This document shows positions 1 through 7,876 of a stretch of DNA of 41,481 nucleotides, one piece after another. A model generated the notes under the pieces. It was not told the origin of the DNA, ran no database searches, and was given only the letters and a program-made list of their open reading frames with translations. Made by a program: the position numbers and the translations under genes. Origin of the DNA: Comamonadaceae bacterium (lineage in GTDB: Bacteria; Pseudomonadota; Gammaproteobacteria; Burkholderiales; Burkholderiaceae_C); assembly GCA_027486255.1 (NCBI GenBank), contig JAIXPL010000081.1, positions 1 to 41,481 on the forward strand, given 5' to 3'. Numbering within the stretch: position 1 is the stretch's first letter; each line of letters begins with the position of its first letter.

Positions 1-348
1 CACGCGGCGCATGTCCGCCTCGCTGCGGCCGTCGAGCAGCTCGCGGATCAGCAGCCATTCGGGTGAGGAGGTGGTGACGTCGCCAATGAGTTCGGCCAGG
101 CTGCACTGAAGCGCGCCGGACACCTGAAGCAGCACCAGGATGGAGGCGTTGCCTTCACCGTACTCCAGGTTGGCCAAATGGCGCTCGGACACATTGGCCG
201 CCACCGAGACGGCCTTGCGGGTCATGCCGCGGCGCGAACGCAGCGCGCGCACGCGCTCGCCCAGCGCCACCAGAAAGGGGTTCTTGTCGGAGGCCTGCGC
301 TTCGTGACCAGGGGTTAACCCGGATTCCTGCAATATAATGCTTGACAT
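1..348 (-). CDS. boxR: BoxR-type XRE transcriptional regulator (partial, N-terminal part)
   Basis: The first 116 codons of a gene that runs off the left edge on the minus strand, starting at the ATG complementary to 346-348. Translation gives a helix-turn-helix domain at about residues 25-85, including GERVRALRSRRGMTRKAVS and the segment SERHLANLEYGEGNASI, which I associate with BoxR/BzdR regulators. In that family an XRE HTH is followed by a shikimate-kinase-like domain that senses benzoyl-CoA; that second domain would lie outside the window. The gene diverges from an operon with boxD and benzoate-CoA ligase, which fits a local repressor of the box pathway. Seen: HTH sequence and position. 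Inferred: effector and target. The missing C-terminus is the main uncertainty. Confidence 0.85.
   Translation of the reverse strand, partial: MSSIILQESGLTPGHEAQASDKNPFLVALGERVRALRSRRGMTRKAVSVAANVSERHLANLEYGEGNASILVLLQVSGALQCSLAELIGDVTTSSPEWLLIRELLDGRSEADMRRV
329..342. promoter_or_regulatory. Candidate BoxR operator, TGCA-N6-TGCT
   Basis: The sequence TGCA-ATATAA-TGCT overlaps the first base of the -35 box of the plus-strand box promoter and lies inside the first codons of boxR. BzdR/BoxR-type regulators are reported, as I recall, to bind spaced TGCA repeats; this copy has one mismatch in the second half. A repressor bound here would block the catabolic operon. The assignment is inference from motif and position. 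Confidence 0.4.
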
Positions 349-370
349 GCTTATTTCTCGGCTCTATCGT
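342..370 (+). promoter_or_regulatory. Sigma-70 promoter of the box catabolic operon
   Basis: A perfect -35 TTGACA at 342-347, a 17-bp spacer and a -10-like TATCGT at 365-370. Transcription would start near 377 and leave a leader of about 66 nt before the ATG at 443. The leader contains a small hairpin, CAGCC-CGAA-GGCTG at 415-428. The -35 box lies within the start of divergent boxR, so the two genes share a compact control region. Confidence 0.6.
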
Positions 371-380
371 TCACACACGC

Positions 381-409
381 ACAATAATTCATATCTCTCT
401 TTTTGGCAA
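381..409 (-). promoter_or_regulatory. Sigma-70 promoter of boxR
   Basis: On the minus strand, -35 TTGCCA (complement of 404-409), a 17-bp spacer and -10 TATTGT (complement of 381-386). This predicts a start near 374, about 25 nt before the boxR ATG at 348. It interleaves with the opposing plus-strand promoter at 342-370, so one regulator site could affect both. Confidence 0.55.
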
Positions 410-442
410 GCCGCCAGCCCGAAGGCTGAGCCCCACAGAACC

Positions 443-907
443 ATGTCACCTGCAGAATTTCGTGAACAAATCGCCCAGCTGACGGCACAGATCGCCCAGC
501 GCCCCCTGAACGAGGACCTGGACCGCTGGCTGAACGCCGAGCACGGCGCCCAGAGCGCCAGCTATGCGGCCCTGCGCGCCAGCTGCGAGGCCGGTGTGGC
601 CGAGGGTTGGCTGGCCAACCGCGAGGGCGGCGGCCTCAAGTACGGCCGCATCTTCAAGGCAGCCGACGACCTGCACGGCTTTTCCGTGGACGTGGTCGAC
701 ATGAAGGACATCGCCGGCCCCCACCATGTGCACCCGGAAGGCGAGATCGACCTGATCATGCCCATGGACGAAGGCGCCACCTTCGACGGCCGCACCGCCG
801 GCTGGCTGGTCTGCCCGCCCGGTAGCGCCCACCGCCCCACTGTCAGCCAGGGCCGCGCCCTGGTGCTCTACCTGCTGCCCCAGGGCCGCATTGAATTCAC
901 CGCATAA
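443..907 (+). CDS. DUF4863 / 4-hydroxylaminobenzoate lyase-like cupin protein
   Basis: A 154-residue protein, first gene of the box operon. I chose the ATG at 443, because an in-frame ATG at 338 lies upstream of the predicted transcript start and inside boxR. The C-terminal half shows both cupin motifs: H95-V-H97 with E101, and G120...PPG followed by H130 (PxGxxH). This suggests a metal-binding cupin. The family (DUF4863) includes PnbB, the 4-hydroxylaminobenzoate lyase of 4-nitrobenzoate degradation. No nitrobenzoate genes are nearby; its leading place in a benzoate-CoA operon suggests another role, perhaps handling an aromatic acid or a toxic intermediate. Family assignment is fairly firm; the reaction here is unknown. 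Confidence 0.75.
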   Translation: MSPAEFREQIAQLTAQIAQRPLNEDLDRWLNAEHGAQSASYAALRASCEAGVAEGWLANREGGGLKYGRIFKAADDLHGFSVDVVDMKDIAGPHHVHPEGEIDLIMPMDEGATFDGRTAGWLVCPPGSAHRPTVSQGRALVLYLLPQGRIEFTA

Positions 908-920
908 GCCAGGAACACCC

Positions 921-2495
921 ATGACCGAACTGCTCTCCAATTACGTGGCCGGCCGCTGGCAGGCTGGCACTGGCGCGGGCACCGTGCTCCTGGACCCCGT
1001 GCTGGGCACCGAGCTCGTGCGAGTGGACGCCACCGGCCTGGACCTGGCCGAGGCCTTTGCGTTTGCCCGCGACAGCGGCGGCGCCGCCTTGCGCGCACTG
1101 AACTACCAACAGCGAGGCCAGCTGCTGGCTCAGGTGGTGCAGGTGCTGCAGGGTCAGCGCGAGGCCTATTACGAGATCGCCACCGCCAACAGCGGCACCG
1201 TCAAGAACGACTCGGCCGTGGACATCGACGGCGGCATCTTCACCCTGGGCCAGTACGCCCGCATGGGCGAGCAGCTAGGCGCGCGCCACCACCTGCAAGA
1301 CGGCGAACTCGCCCGCCTGGGCAAGGACCCGCTGTTCCAGTCCCAGCACGTGTTGGTGCCCACACGCGGGGTGGCGCTGTTCATCAACGCCTTCAATTTC
1401 CCGAGCTGGGGCCTGTGGGAAAAAGCCGCCCCCGCGCTGCTGTCGGGCGTGCCCGTGATCATCAAGCCGGCCACAGCGACCGCCTGGCTGACGCAGCGCA
1501 TGGTCAAAGACGTGATGGAGGCCGGCATCCTGCCCGCCGGCGCCCTGTCGGTGATCTGTGGCTCATCCCAAGGCCTCCTGGACCAGCTGCAGCCCTTTGA
1601 TGTGGTGTCTTTCACCGGATCGGCCGACACGGCTGAAGTGATTCGTTCGCACCCGGCCATCACGCGCCGCTCGGTGCGCGTGAACATTGAGGCCGACAGC
1701 CTGAACTCGGCCCTGCTGCTGCCCGGCGCGAGCGCCGAGGCAGTGGACCTGCTGGTTAAAGAGGTGGCGCGCGAGATGACCGTGAAGTCCGGCCAGAAAT
1801 GCACGGCCATCCGCCGCGTGCTGGTGCCCGAGGCCCAGGCCGCCGAGGTGGCCACTGCCATCAGCGCGCGCCTGGCCAAGACCACTGTGGGCAACCCGCG
1901 CAACGAATCGGTGCGCATGGGCGCGCTGGTCAGCCGCGCGCAGCTGCAGTCGGTCAAGGAAGGCCTGGCCCTGCTCAAGCAAGAAGCGCAGGTGCTGCAC
2001 GACGGCGCCACGCATGCGCTGGTGGATGCCAACCCGGCCGTGGCCTGCTGCGTGGGCCCCACCCTGCTGGGCCTCAAAGATGCGGCAGCCAGCGACGCCG
2101 CCAAACTGGTGCACGAGCATGAGGTCTTCGGCCCGGTTGCCACTCTGGTGCCCTATCGCGACAGCGCGCACGCCTTCGAGCTGATCCGCCGCGGCCAGGG
2201 CTCGCTGGTGACCTCGCTGTATGGCAATGACACAGGCGCGCTGGCCTGCGCCGCGCTGGAGCTGGCCGACAGCCACGGCCGCGTGCACATCATCAGCCCC
2301 GACGTGGCGGCCCTGCACACCGGGCACGGCAACGTGATGCCGCAGTCCCTGCACGGCGGACCCGGCCGTGCCGGCGGCGGCGAGGAGCTCGGCGGCCTGC
2401 GGGCGCTGAACTTCTACCACCGCCGCGCCGCCATCCAGGCCAGCACCGCGGTGCTCGACCAACTCCAGCCGCCAGCCCCGGCATCTGCCGCATGA
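921..2495 (+). CDS. boxD: 3,4-dehydroadipyl-CoA semialdehyde dehydrogenase (BoxD/BoxZ)
   Basis: A 524-residue NAD(P)+-dependent aldehyde dehydrogenase. In the box pathway it oxidises 3,4-dehydroadipyl-CoA semialdehyde, the product of BoxC ring opening, to the acid on the way to beta-oxidation. Visible hallmarks are the substrate-binding NAFNFPSWG segment, the general base Glu257 in NIEADSLN and the nucleophile Cys294 in [10 protein letters not shown]. The ATG at 921 was preferred over an in-frame upstream start at 891, which lies inside the preceding gene; AGGAA stands a few bases upstream. It follows the cupin gene by 13 nt, so the two are co-transcribed. Its place between boxR and benzoate-CoA ligase supports the specific assignment over a generic aldehyde dehydrogenase. 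Confidence 0.88.
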   Translation: MTELLSNYVAGRWQAGTGAGTVLLDPVLGTELVRVDATGLDLAEAFAFARDSGGAALRALNYQQRGQLLAQVVQVLQGQREAYYEIATANSGTVKNDSAVDIDGGIFTLGQYARMGEQLGARHHLQDGELARLGKDPLFQSQHVLVPTRGVALFINAFNFPSWGLWEKAAPALLSGVPVIIKPATATAWLTQRMVKDVMEAGILPAGALSVICGSSQGLLDQLQPFDVVSFTGSADTAEVIRSHPAITRRSVRVNIEADSLNSALLLPGASAEAVDLLVKEVAREMTVKSGQKCTAIRRVLVPEAQAAEVATAISARLAKTTVGNPRNESVRMGALVSRAQLQSVKEGLALLKQEAQVLHDGATHALVDANPAVACCVGPTLLGLKDAAASDAAKLVHEHEVFGPVATLVPYRDSAHAFELIRRGQGSLVTSLYGNDTGALACAALELADSHGRVHIISPDVAALHTGHGNVMPQSLHGGPGRAGGGEELGGLRALNFYHRRAAIQASTAVLDQLQPPAPASAA

Positions 2496-2594
2496 ACCGC
2501 TGACCCACGCTCGCTGCGCCCACAACAAGACCTTGCAGAACACACACGCAGCGATCGACCTTTGACGACACACGGAAGTGAGAGAGGAGACCCC

Positions 2595-4190
2595 ATGCTC
2601 AGCCCCCAGCCCCATCCCGCGCCGCAGCTGCCGCCGGCGCCGCCGGCGCGCTTTAACTTCGCGCAGCACCTCATCGAGGCCAACGCGCAGCGCCCGGGCA
2701 AGATCGCCTTCATCGACGATGCAGGCACGCTCAGCTACGGCGAGCTGGCCGAGCGCATCCGCCGCTTTGCCGGCGGCCTGCTGTCGCTGGGCGTGCGCCG
2801 CGAAGAACGCGTGCTGCTGCTCATGCACGACTCCAGCGACTGGGCGGTGAGCTTCCTGGGGGCTCTCTACGCTGGCGTGGTGCCCGTGGCCGTGAACACG
2901 CTGCTGACGGCCGAGGACTACGCCTACATGCTGCAGCACAGCCGCTCGCAGGCCGTGCTGGTCTCAGGCGCACTGCTACCCACGCTGCGCCAGGCCCTGG
3001 TGCAGGGCGGCCACGAGGTCAAACACCTGGTGGTGTCGCGCCCGAGCGCCGCGCTGAGTGAAGAAGCCATCGACATGGAGGCGCTGATCGGCCGCAGCGC
3101 GCCGCTGGCCCAATGCGCCAACACCGGCGCGGACGACCCGGGCTTTTGGCTCTACTCCTCCGGCTCCACCGGCAAGCCCAAGGGCACCACGCACACGCAT
3201 TCCAACCCCTACTGGACGGCCGAGCTCTATGGCAAGCCCATTCTGGGTCTGAAGGAAAACGACATCTGCTTTTCGGCGGCCAAGCTGTTTTTCGCCTACG
3301 GCCTGGGTAACGCGCTGAGCTTTCCCTTGAGTGTCGGCGCCACCGTGGTGCTGATGGCCGAGCGCCCCACGCCAGACGCCACCTTCAAGCGCTGGATCGA
3401 GCACCAGCCCACCGTCTTCTTTGGCGCGCCCACGGGCTTTGCCGGCATGCTGGCCTCGCCCAAGCTGCCCGCCAAAAGCGAGGTGGCCCTGCGCCTGTGC
3501 TCCTCTGCGGGCGAGGCCCTGCCGGCCGAGCTGGGCGAGCGCTTTACCCGGCACTTCGGCGTGGAGATCATCGACGGCATTGGCTCCACCGAAATGCTGC
3601 ACATCTACCTGTCCAATCGGCCAGGCCAGGTGCGTTACGGCACCACCGGCTGGCCCGTGCCGGGCTACGAGATCGAGCTGCGCGCCGAAGACGGCCAGCC
3701 CGTGCCTGAGGGCGAGCCTGGTGACCTCTATATCCAGGGCCCCAGCGCGGCCCTGCTGTACTGGGGCAACCGCGAGAAGTCGCGCGACACCTTCCAAGGC
3801 GGCTGGACCAAGAGCGGCGACAAGTACGTGCGCAATGCCGACGGCAGCTACACCTACTCCGGCCGCAGCGACGACATGCTCAAGGTCAGCGGCATCTACG
3901 TCTCGCCCTTCGAGGTGGAGGCCACGCTGGTGCAGCATGCGGCCGTGCTCGAAGCTGCGGTGGTGGGCATGACCGACACCGATGGCCTGACCAAAACCAA
4001 GGCCTTCGTGGTGCTCAAGTCTGGCCAGCAAGTGGATGAGGCAGCGCTCAAGGCCTTCGTGAAAGAACGCCTGGCGCCCTACAAGTACCCACGCATGATC
4101 GAGTTCCTGGACGAGCTGCCCAAGACCGCCACCGGCAAGATCCAGCGCTTCAAGCTGCGTGAGCGCGAGGCCACTCGGGCCGCTGTCTGA
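2595..4190 (+). CDS. bclA: Benzoate-CoA ligase
   Basis: A 531-residue acyl-adenylate-forming enzyme that activates benzoate to benzoyl-CoA with ATP, the first committed step of the box route. The ATP/AMP-binding P-loop YSSGSTGKPKGTTHTH begins near residue 187. The later GIGSTEMLHIY segment and the C-terminal catalytic lysine in KTATGKIQRF (Lys515) are present. The start at 2595 has a strong GAGAGGAG ribosome site; the 99-nt gap after boxD otherwise holds nothing I recognise. The N-terminal region FNFAQHLIEANAQRPGKIAF is typical of benzoate-CoA ligases, and the length matches the family. The specificity call rests on sequence resemblance plus the box operon context; 4-hydroxybenzoate or aminobenzoate activity cannot be excluded. 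Confidence 0.9.
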   Translation: MLSPQPHPAPQLPPAPPARFNFAQHLIEANAQRPGKIAFIDDAGTLSYGELAERIRRFAGGLLSLGVRREERVLLLMHDSSDWAVSFLGALYAGVVPVAVNTLLTAEDYAYMLQHSRSQAVLVSGALLPTLRQALVQGGHEVKHLVVSRPSAALSEEAIDMEALIGRSAPLAQCANTGADDPGFWLYSSGSTGKPKGTTHTHSNPYWTAELYGKPILGLKENDICFSAAKLFFAYGLGNALSFPLSVGATVVLMAERPTPDATFKRWIEHQPTVFFGAPTGFAGMLASPKLPAKSEVALRLCSSAGEALPAELGERFTRHFGVEIIDGIGSTEMLHIYLSNRPGQVRYGTTGWPVPGYEIELRAEDGQPVPEGEPGDLYIQGPSAALLYWGNREKSRDTFQGGWTKSGDKYVRNADGSYTYSGRSDDMLKVSGIYVSPFEVEATLVQHAAVLEAAVVGMTDTDGLTKTKAFVVLKSGQQVDEAALKAFVKERLAPYKYPRMIEFLDELPKTATGKIQRFKLREREATRAAV

Positions 4191-4195
4191 GCACC

Positions 4196-5113
4196 ATGGT
4201 GACGCCTTTGGCTCCCGGCGCCAGCATGCCGGACGGGTTGCTGTTCGCCCAGCTCGACTGGGCAGGCCGCGCCGTGCAGCTGGAATACCAGTGGGTGGGT
4301 TCCTCGGACGCTCATGCGCCGGTGATGGTCTTCCTTCATGAGGGCCTGGGCTCGCTGTCCATGTGGCGCGACTTTCCCGCGCAGCTGTGCGGCGCGCTGG
4401 GCTGCCGGGGCCTGGTGTATTCCCGTCCGGGCTATGGCCGCTCTACCGCACGCGCACCAGAAGAAAGCTGGGCGCCGGACTTCATGCACCGCCAGGCCCT
4501 GGAGCTGCTGCCCGCCTTCCTCAAGGCCGTGGGCGTACAAGAGCCCGTCTGGCTCTTTGGCCACAGCGACGGTGGCTCGATCGCCCTGATTTTTGCTGCG
4601 CACCATTCGGTGGGCGCCCCAGAGTCGCTCGCGGGCCTCAAGGGATCGCCCAGCGGGCTGGGCTCCTACGGGGCGGGGGTGCCGAAGGTGGCTGGGGCCA
4701 TCGTGCTGGCGCCGCACATCCTGGTGGAAGAGGTCTCGGTGCAAAGCATCGAGCAGGCTCGCCGCGCCTACCTGGACACCGACCTCAAAGACAAGCTGGC
4801 CCGCCACCACGCCGACCCCGACTCGGCTTTCTGGGGCTGGAACCGCATCTGGCTGGACCCGGCCTTCCGGGACTGGTCGCTCGAATCAGAGATTGCGTCC
4901 ATCCGCTGTCCCCTGCTGGCCGTGCAAGGCCTGGACGACGAGTACGGCACGCTCGAGCAAATCCGTGGCATCCAGCGGCGCGTACCCCACACCGAGTTAC
5001 TGGAACTGCCCGACTGCGGCCATTCGCCGCACCGCGACCAACCCGAGCGGCTGATCGCACATGCCCAGGCTTTCTTCACACCACAGTCCATGAACGAGAA
5101 AGAAACCCCATGA
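4196..5113 (+). CDS. Alpha/beta hydrolase of the box operon
   Basis: A 305-residue alpha/beta-hydrolase fold protein starting 6 nt after the bclA stop. The catalytic triad is visible: nucleophile Ser124 in GHSDGGSIAL, acid Asp247 or Asp248 in VQGLDDEYG, and His276 in CGHSPHRDQPE. The oxyanion-hole region FLHEGLGS is near residue 45. There is no signal peptide, so it is cytoplasmic. Hydrolases of this type recur in box clusters, but their substrate is not settled to my knowledge; a thioesterase that frees CoA from stalled acyl-CoA or a lactonase is possible. The fold is certain; the function is inference from neighbours only. Confidence 0.8.
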   Translation: MVTPLAPGASMPDGLLFAQLDWAGRAVQLEYQWVGSSDAHAPVMVFLHEGLGSLSMWRDFPAQLCGALGCRGLVYSRPGYGRSTARAPEESWAPDFMHRQALELLPAFLKAVGVQEPVWLFGHSDGGSIALIFAAHHSVGAPESLAGLKGSPSGLGSYGAGVPKVAGAIVLAPHILVEEVSVQSIEQARRAYLDTDLKDKLARHHADPDSAFWGWNRIWLDPAFRDWSLESEIASIRCPLLAVQGLDDEYGTLEQIRGIQRRVPHTELLELPDCGHSPHRDQPERLIAHAQAFFTPQSMNEKETP

Positions 5114-5166
5114 CGACACGACGCCTCATCCACCACGGACTGCGGGTCGACCCGGACCGGGGCTGA
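5110..5166 (+). other. Tiny ORF overlapping the hydrolase stop; possible gene remnant
   Basis: An ATG at 5110 overlaps the hydrolase stop codon (ATGA) and opens an 18-codon frame, MTTRRLIHHGLRVDPDRG, ending at 5166. It sits where box-linked ABC operons often carry the solute-binding protein gene, which is absent here. It may be a chance frame, a coupled leader peptide or a deletion scar; nothing in it is recognisable. Confidence 0.2.
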
Positions 5167-5201
5167 GAAAGCTGATCCGATAATCCCCCTTCACCCCCTT
5201 C

Positions 5202-5220
5202 CGCGGCCCGTGTGGCCGCG
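5202..5220 (+). other. Intergenic hairpin CGCGGCC-N5-GGCCGCG
   Basis: A perfect 7-bp inverted repeat with loop CGTGT in the 130-bp gap between the hydrolase gene and livH. No T-run follows, so it is a weak terminator candidate; it could act as an mRNA processing or stabilising hairpin ahead of the transporter genes. Nothing else is recognisable in the gap apart from the tiny ORF at 5110. Confidence 0.4.
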
Positions 5221-5243
5221 ATCGAGAACAAAGGTAAGCCTCC

Positions 5244-6125
5244 ATGGACTTGTCCATTTTTCTGATCCAGTGCCTGAACTCGCTGCAGTACGGCCTGCTG
5301 CTGTTCCTGGTGGCATCGGGCCTGACGCTGATCTTCGGCATCATGGGCGTGATCAACCTGGCCCACGGCAGCTTCTACATGATCGGTGCCTACATGGCCT
5401 ATGCGCTGGCGCCCGCCGTGGCCGCCACCTTCGGCGGGGGCTTTTTCTCGGTGCTGCTGGTGGGCTTCGTCCTGTCGGTGCTGCTGGGCTACGTGCTCGA
5501 GTGGGTCTTCTACAGCTTCCTCTACGAGCGCGAGCATCTGCAGCAGGTGCTCATGACCTACGGCCTGATCCTGGTGTTCGAGGAGCTGCGCTCCATCCTG
5601 GTGGGTGACGATGTGCATGGCGTGGAGGTGCCAGCGCTGCTGGCTGGCAAGCTCGAGCTCGGCGACGTCATGACCTACCCGGTGTACCGCCTGTTCATCT
5701 CGGGCGTGTGCCTGGCGCTGGCCCTGGGCATGTACCTGGTGTTCACGCGCACGCGTCTGGGCATGATGATCCGCGCGGGTTCGACCAACCGCGAGATGGT
5801 GCAGTCCCTGGGCATCGACATCAAGTTCCTCTACCGCGTGGTGTTCGCCGCGGGCGTGGCCATTGCCGTGCTCGCCGGCATGGTCGCTGCGCCCGTGTCC
5901 TCGGTGTACCCGGGCATGGGCAGCAGCGTGCTCATCATCTGCTTCGTGGTGGTGGTGATCGGCGGCATCGGCTCCATCCGGGGCGCGCTGCTGGCGGCGC
6001 TGCTCATCGGCGTGGTCGATACCTTCGGCAAGGTCCTGCTGCCCCAGGCAGCCGGCGTGCTGGTCTATGTGCTGATGGCCCTGATCCTGCTGTGGAAGCC
6101 GGACGGCCTGTTCAAGGCGGGCTGA
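5244..6125 (+). CDS. livH: Branched-chain amino acid/aromatic acid-type ABC transporter permease (LivH family)
   Basis: A 293-residue, strongly hydrophobic inner-membrane permease of the HAAT (LivH) family. It has the N-terminal signature LNSLQYGLLLFLVASGLTLI and the conserved GIMGVINLAHGSFYMIGAY region at about residues 32-50, with several further membrane segments. AAGG lies before the ATG. It is followed 5 nt later by livM, so the two membrane subunits are translationally close. The position in a box operon makes benzoate or a related aromatic acid a likely substrate, although family members mostly carry branched-chain amino acids, amides or urea. No periplasmic receptor gene accompanies it in the window. 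Confidence 0.88.
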   Translation: MDLSIFLIQCLNSLQYGLLLFLVASGLTLIFGIMGVINLAHGSFYMIGAYMAYALAPAVAATFGGGFFSVLLVGFVLSVLLGYVLEWVFYSFLYEREHLQQVLMTYGLILVFEELRSILVGDDVHGVEVPALLAGKLELGDVMTYPVYRLFISGVCLALALGMYLVFTRTRLGMMIRAGSTNREMVQSLGIDIKFLYRVVFAAGVAIAVLAGMVAAPVSSVYPGMGSSVLIICFVVVVIGGIGSIRGALLAALLIGVVDTFGKVLLPQAAGVLVYVLMALILLWKPDGLFKAG

Positions 6126-6130
6126 ACACC

Positions 6131-7123
6131 ATGATCCATTCCAAAAACCTGTTTGCGCTGGCCCTGTTTGCCGCGCTGGCGCTGTTTCCCACCTTCTCGG
6201 GCAACTACGGCATTGATCTGGTCAGCAAGATCATGATCTACGCCATCTTCGCCCTGAGCCTGGAACTGCTGGTGGGCACCACGGGCCTGGTGTGCTTCGG
6301 GCACGCAGCCTTCTTTGGCATCGGTGCCTATGCGGCAGTGCTGCTGTCGCCGCAGACCGATGCGGCCTCGCTGGCCTGGCTGCTGCCGGCCTCGGTGCTG
6401 GCCGCAGCGCTCTACGCCCTGGTGGTGGGGGCGCTGTCGCTGCGCACCAAGGGCGTGTACTTCATCATGGTGACGCTGGCCTTCGCGCAGATGGCCTACT
6501 ACGTGGTGCACGACACGCCCCTGGGCGGCGGCACCGACGGCATTTACCTGATGCTCAAGCCCACGCTGGCCAGCTGGTTGAACCTGGACAATCCGCGCGT
6601 GCTCTACCAGTTCACGCTGGCGGTGCTGGTGGTGGTGTTTATCTTCTTGGCCGTGCTGCTGGAGTCGCGCTTCGGCCGGGCCCTGGCAGGCATCCGGGTG
6701 AACGAGCAGCGCATGCGGGCCACCGGTTTTTCCACCTACCCCTACAAACTGGCGGCCTTCGTGATCTCGGGCGGCATCGCCGGCCTGGCTGGTTTTCTTT
6801 TTGCCATCAAGGACGGCTTCGTGAACCCGGAGATGATGAGCTGGCACCTCTCGGGCGCCGTGCTCATCATGATCATCCTGGGCGGTCTGGGGGACCTGCG
6901 CGGCGCCATGCTGGGCGCCTTTGCCTTTGCGCTGCTGCAGGAGCTGTTCAAGTCCGAGGCGGTGTTCGGCCCCTTTGCCAAACACTGGAACATGGGCCTG
7001 GGGCTGACCATCATCGCCAGCGTGGTGCTGCTGCCGCGCGGCCTGATCGGGCTGCCCGAGGTCATCCGAGAGCGGCTGGTCGGCCGCCGCAACGCGCAGG
7101 GAGGTGCCCATGACGTCGCCTGA
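6131..7123 (+). CDS. livM: ABC transporter permease (LivM family)
   Basis: A 330-residue second permease subunit. The ATG at 6131 is preferred because a longer frame from 5708 overlaps livH almost entirely. The typical LivM motif LSLELLVGTTGLVCFGHAAFFGIGAYA lies at about residues 40-65 and the cytoplasmic coupling stretch ESRFGRALAGIRVNEQRMRATG near residues 180-200. About eight to ten hydrophobic segments are apparent. The last 14 nt overlap livG, which points to translational coupling. Its role is to form the transmembrane channel with LivH; substrate choice would come from the missing binding protein. Confidence 0.88.
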   Translation: MIHSKNLFALALFAALALFPTFSGNYGIDLVSKIMIYAIFALSLELLVGTTGLVCFGHAAFFGIGAYAAVLLSPQTDAASLAWLLPASVLAAALYALVVGALSLRTKGVYFIMVTLAFAQMAYYVVHDTPLGGGTDGIYLMLKPTLASWLNLDNPRVLYQFTLAVLVVVFIFLAVLLESRFGRALAGIRVNEQRMRATGFSTYPYKLAAFVISGGIAGLAGFLFAIKDGFVNPEMMSWHLSGAVLIMIILGGLGDLRGAMLGAFAFALLQELFKSEAVFGPFAKHWNMGLGLTIIASVVLLPRGLIGLPEVIRERLVGRRNAQGGAHDVA

Positions 7124-7874
7124 ATTCCATAACGAAGTGCTGCTGCGCGGCCGCGAGATCTCGCGCCGCTGGGGTGGCCTGCTGGCGCTGGACCGCGTCT
7201 CGATTGAGCTCGAGCGTGGCAAGGTGCACGCCGTCATCGGCACCAACGGCGCCGGCAAGTCCACCCTCATCAACATCTTGTCTGGCGAGATCCCGCCCTC
7301 CAGTGGCACGGTCGAGCTCATGGGTGAAGACGTGACCGGCTGGACCCAGCCCCGACGCGCCCGCGCCGGCCTGGGCCGCAGCTACCAGCGCACCACGGTG
7401 TATCCGCAGTTCACCGTCCTGGAGAACTGCCGGCTGGCCGCGCAAGCTGCCCACCAGAAGCCCTGGGCCCTGTGGCAGAGCGCGCAAACGTGCGCAGACA
7501 GCACCGCTGCCGCACGTGAGGCTGCTGCGCAGGCGGGCCTGTCCGAGCTGCTGGAGCGGCCCGCCGGGCTGCTCTCGCACGGGCAAAAGCGCCAGCTGGA
7601 AATTGCCATGTGCCTGGCGACGCACCCGCAGGTGCTGCTGCTGGACGAACCCATGGCCGGCATGGGCGCTGAAGAAACCGAGCGCATGCTGGCCCTGCTG
7701 GATCGGCTCAAGGTCGGCCATGCCATCTTGCTGGTGGAACACGACATGGATGCGATCTTCCGCATTGCCGACTTCATCACCGTCATGGTCAATGGTGCCG
7801 TGATCGCCACCGACACGCCTGAGCGGGTGCGCAGCAATGCGCAGGTGCAGGCCGCCTACCTGGGAGAGCACTGA
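7110..7874 (+). CDS. livG: ABC transporter ATP-binding protein (LivG family)
   Basis: A 254-residue ATPase subunit. The ATG at 7110 follows AGGGAGG at 7098-7104, a better start than the in-frame GTG at 7104 that lies within that ribosome site. It has Walker A GTNGAGKST with Lys50, the LivG-type signature LSHGQKRQLEIAM, Walker B LLLDEP and the switch histidine in LVEHDMD. It energises the LivH/LivM channel at the inner face of the membrane as a heterodimer with LivF. The start overlaps the end of livM. Confidence 0.9.
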   Translation: MTSPEFHNEVLLRGREISRRWGGLLALDRVSIELERGKVHAVIGTNGAGKSTLINILSGEIPPSSGTVELMGEDVTGWTQPRRARAGLGRSYQRTTVYPQFTVLENCRLAAQAAHQKPWALWQSAQTCADSTAAAREAAAQAGLSELLERPAGLLSHGQKRQLEIAMCLATHPQVLLLDEPMAGMGAEETERMLALLDRLKVGHAILLVEHDMDAIFRIADFITVMVNGAVIATDTPERVRSNAQVQAAYLGEH

Positions 7875-7876
7875 GC

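Noticed and set aside
1563..2939. Minus-strand open frame of 458 codons across boxD and bclA
   Set aside because: The plus strand carries two enzymes with intact catalytic motifs; the antisense frame shows no family features.
5708..6130. N-terminal extension of livM into livH
   Set aside because: The extra 141 residues are an out-of-frame reading of livH; the ATG at 6131 gives the normal LivM N-terminus and length.
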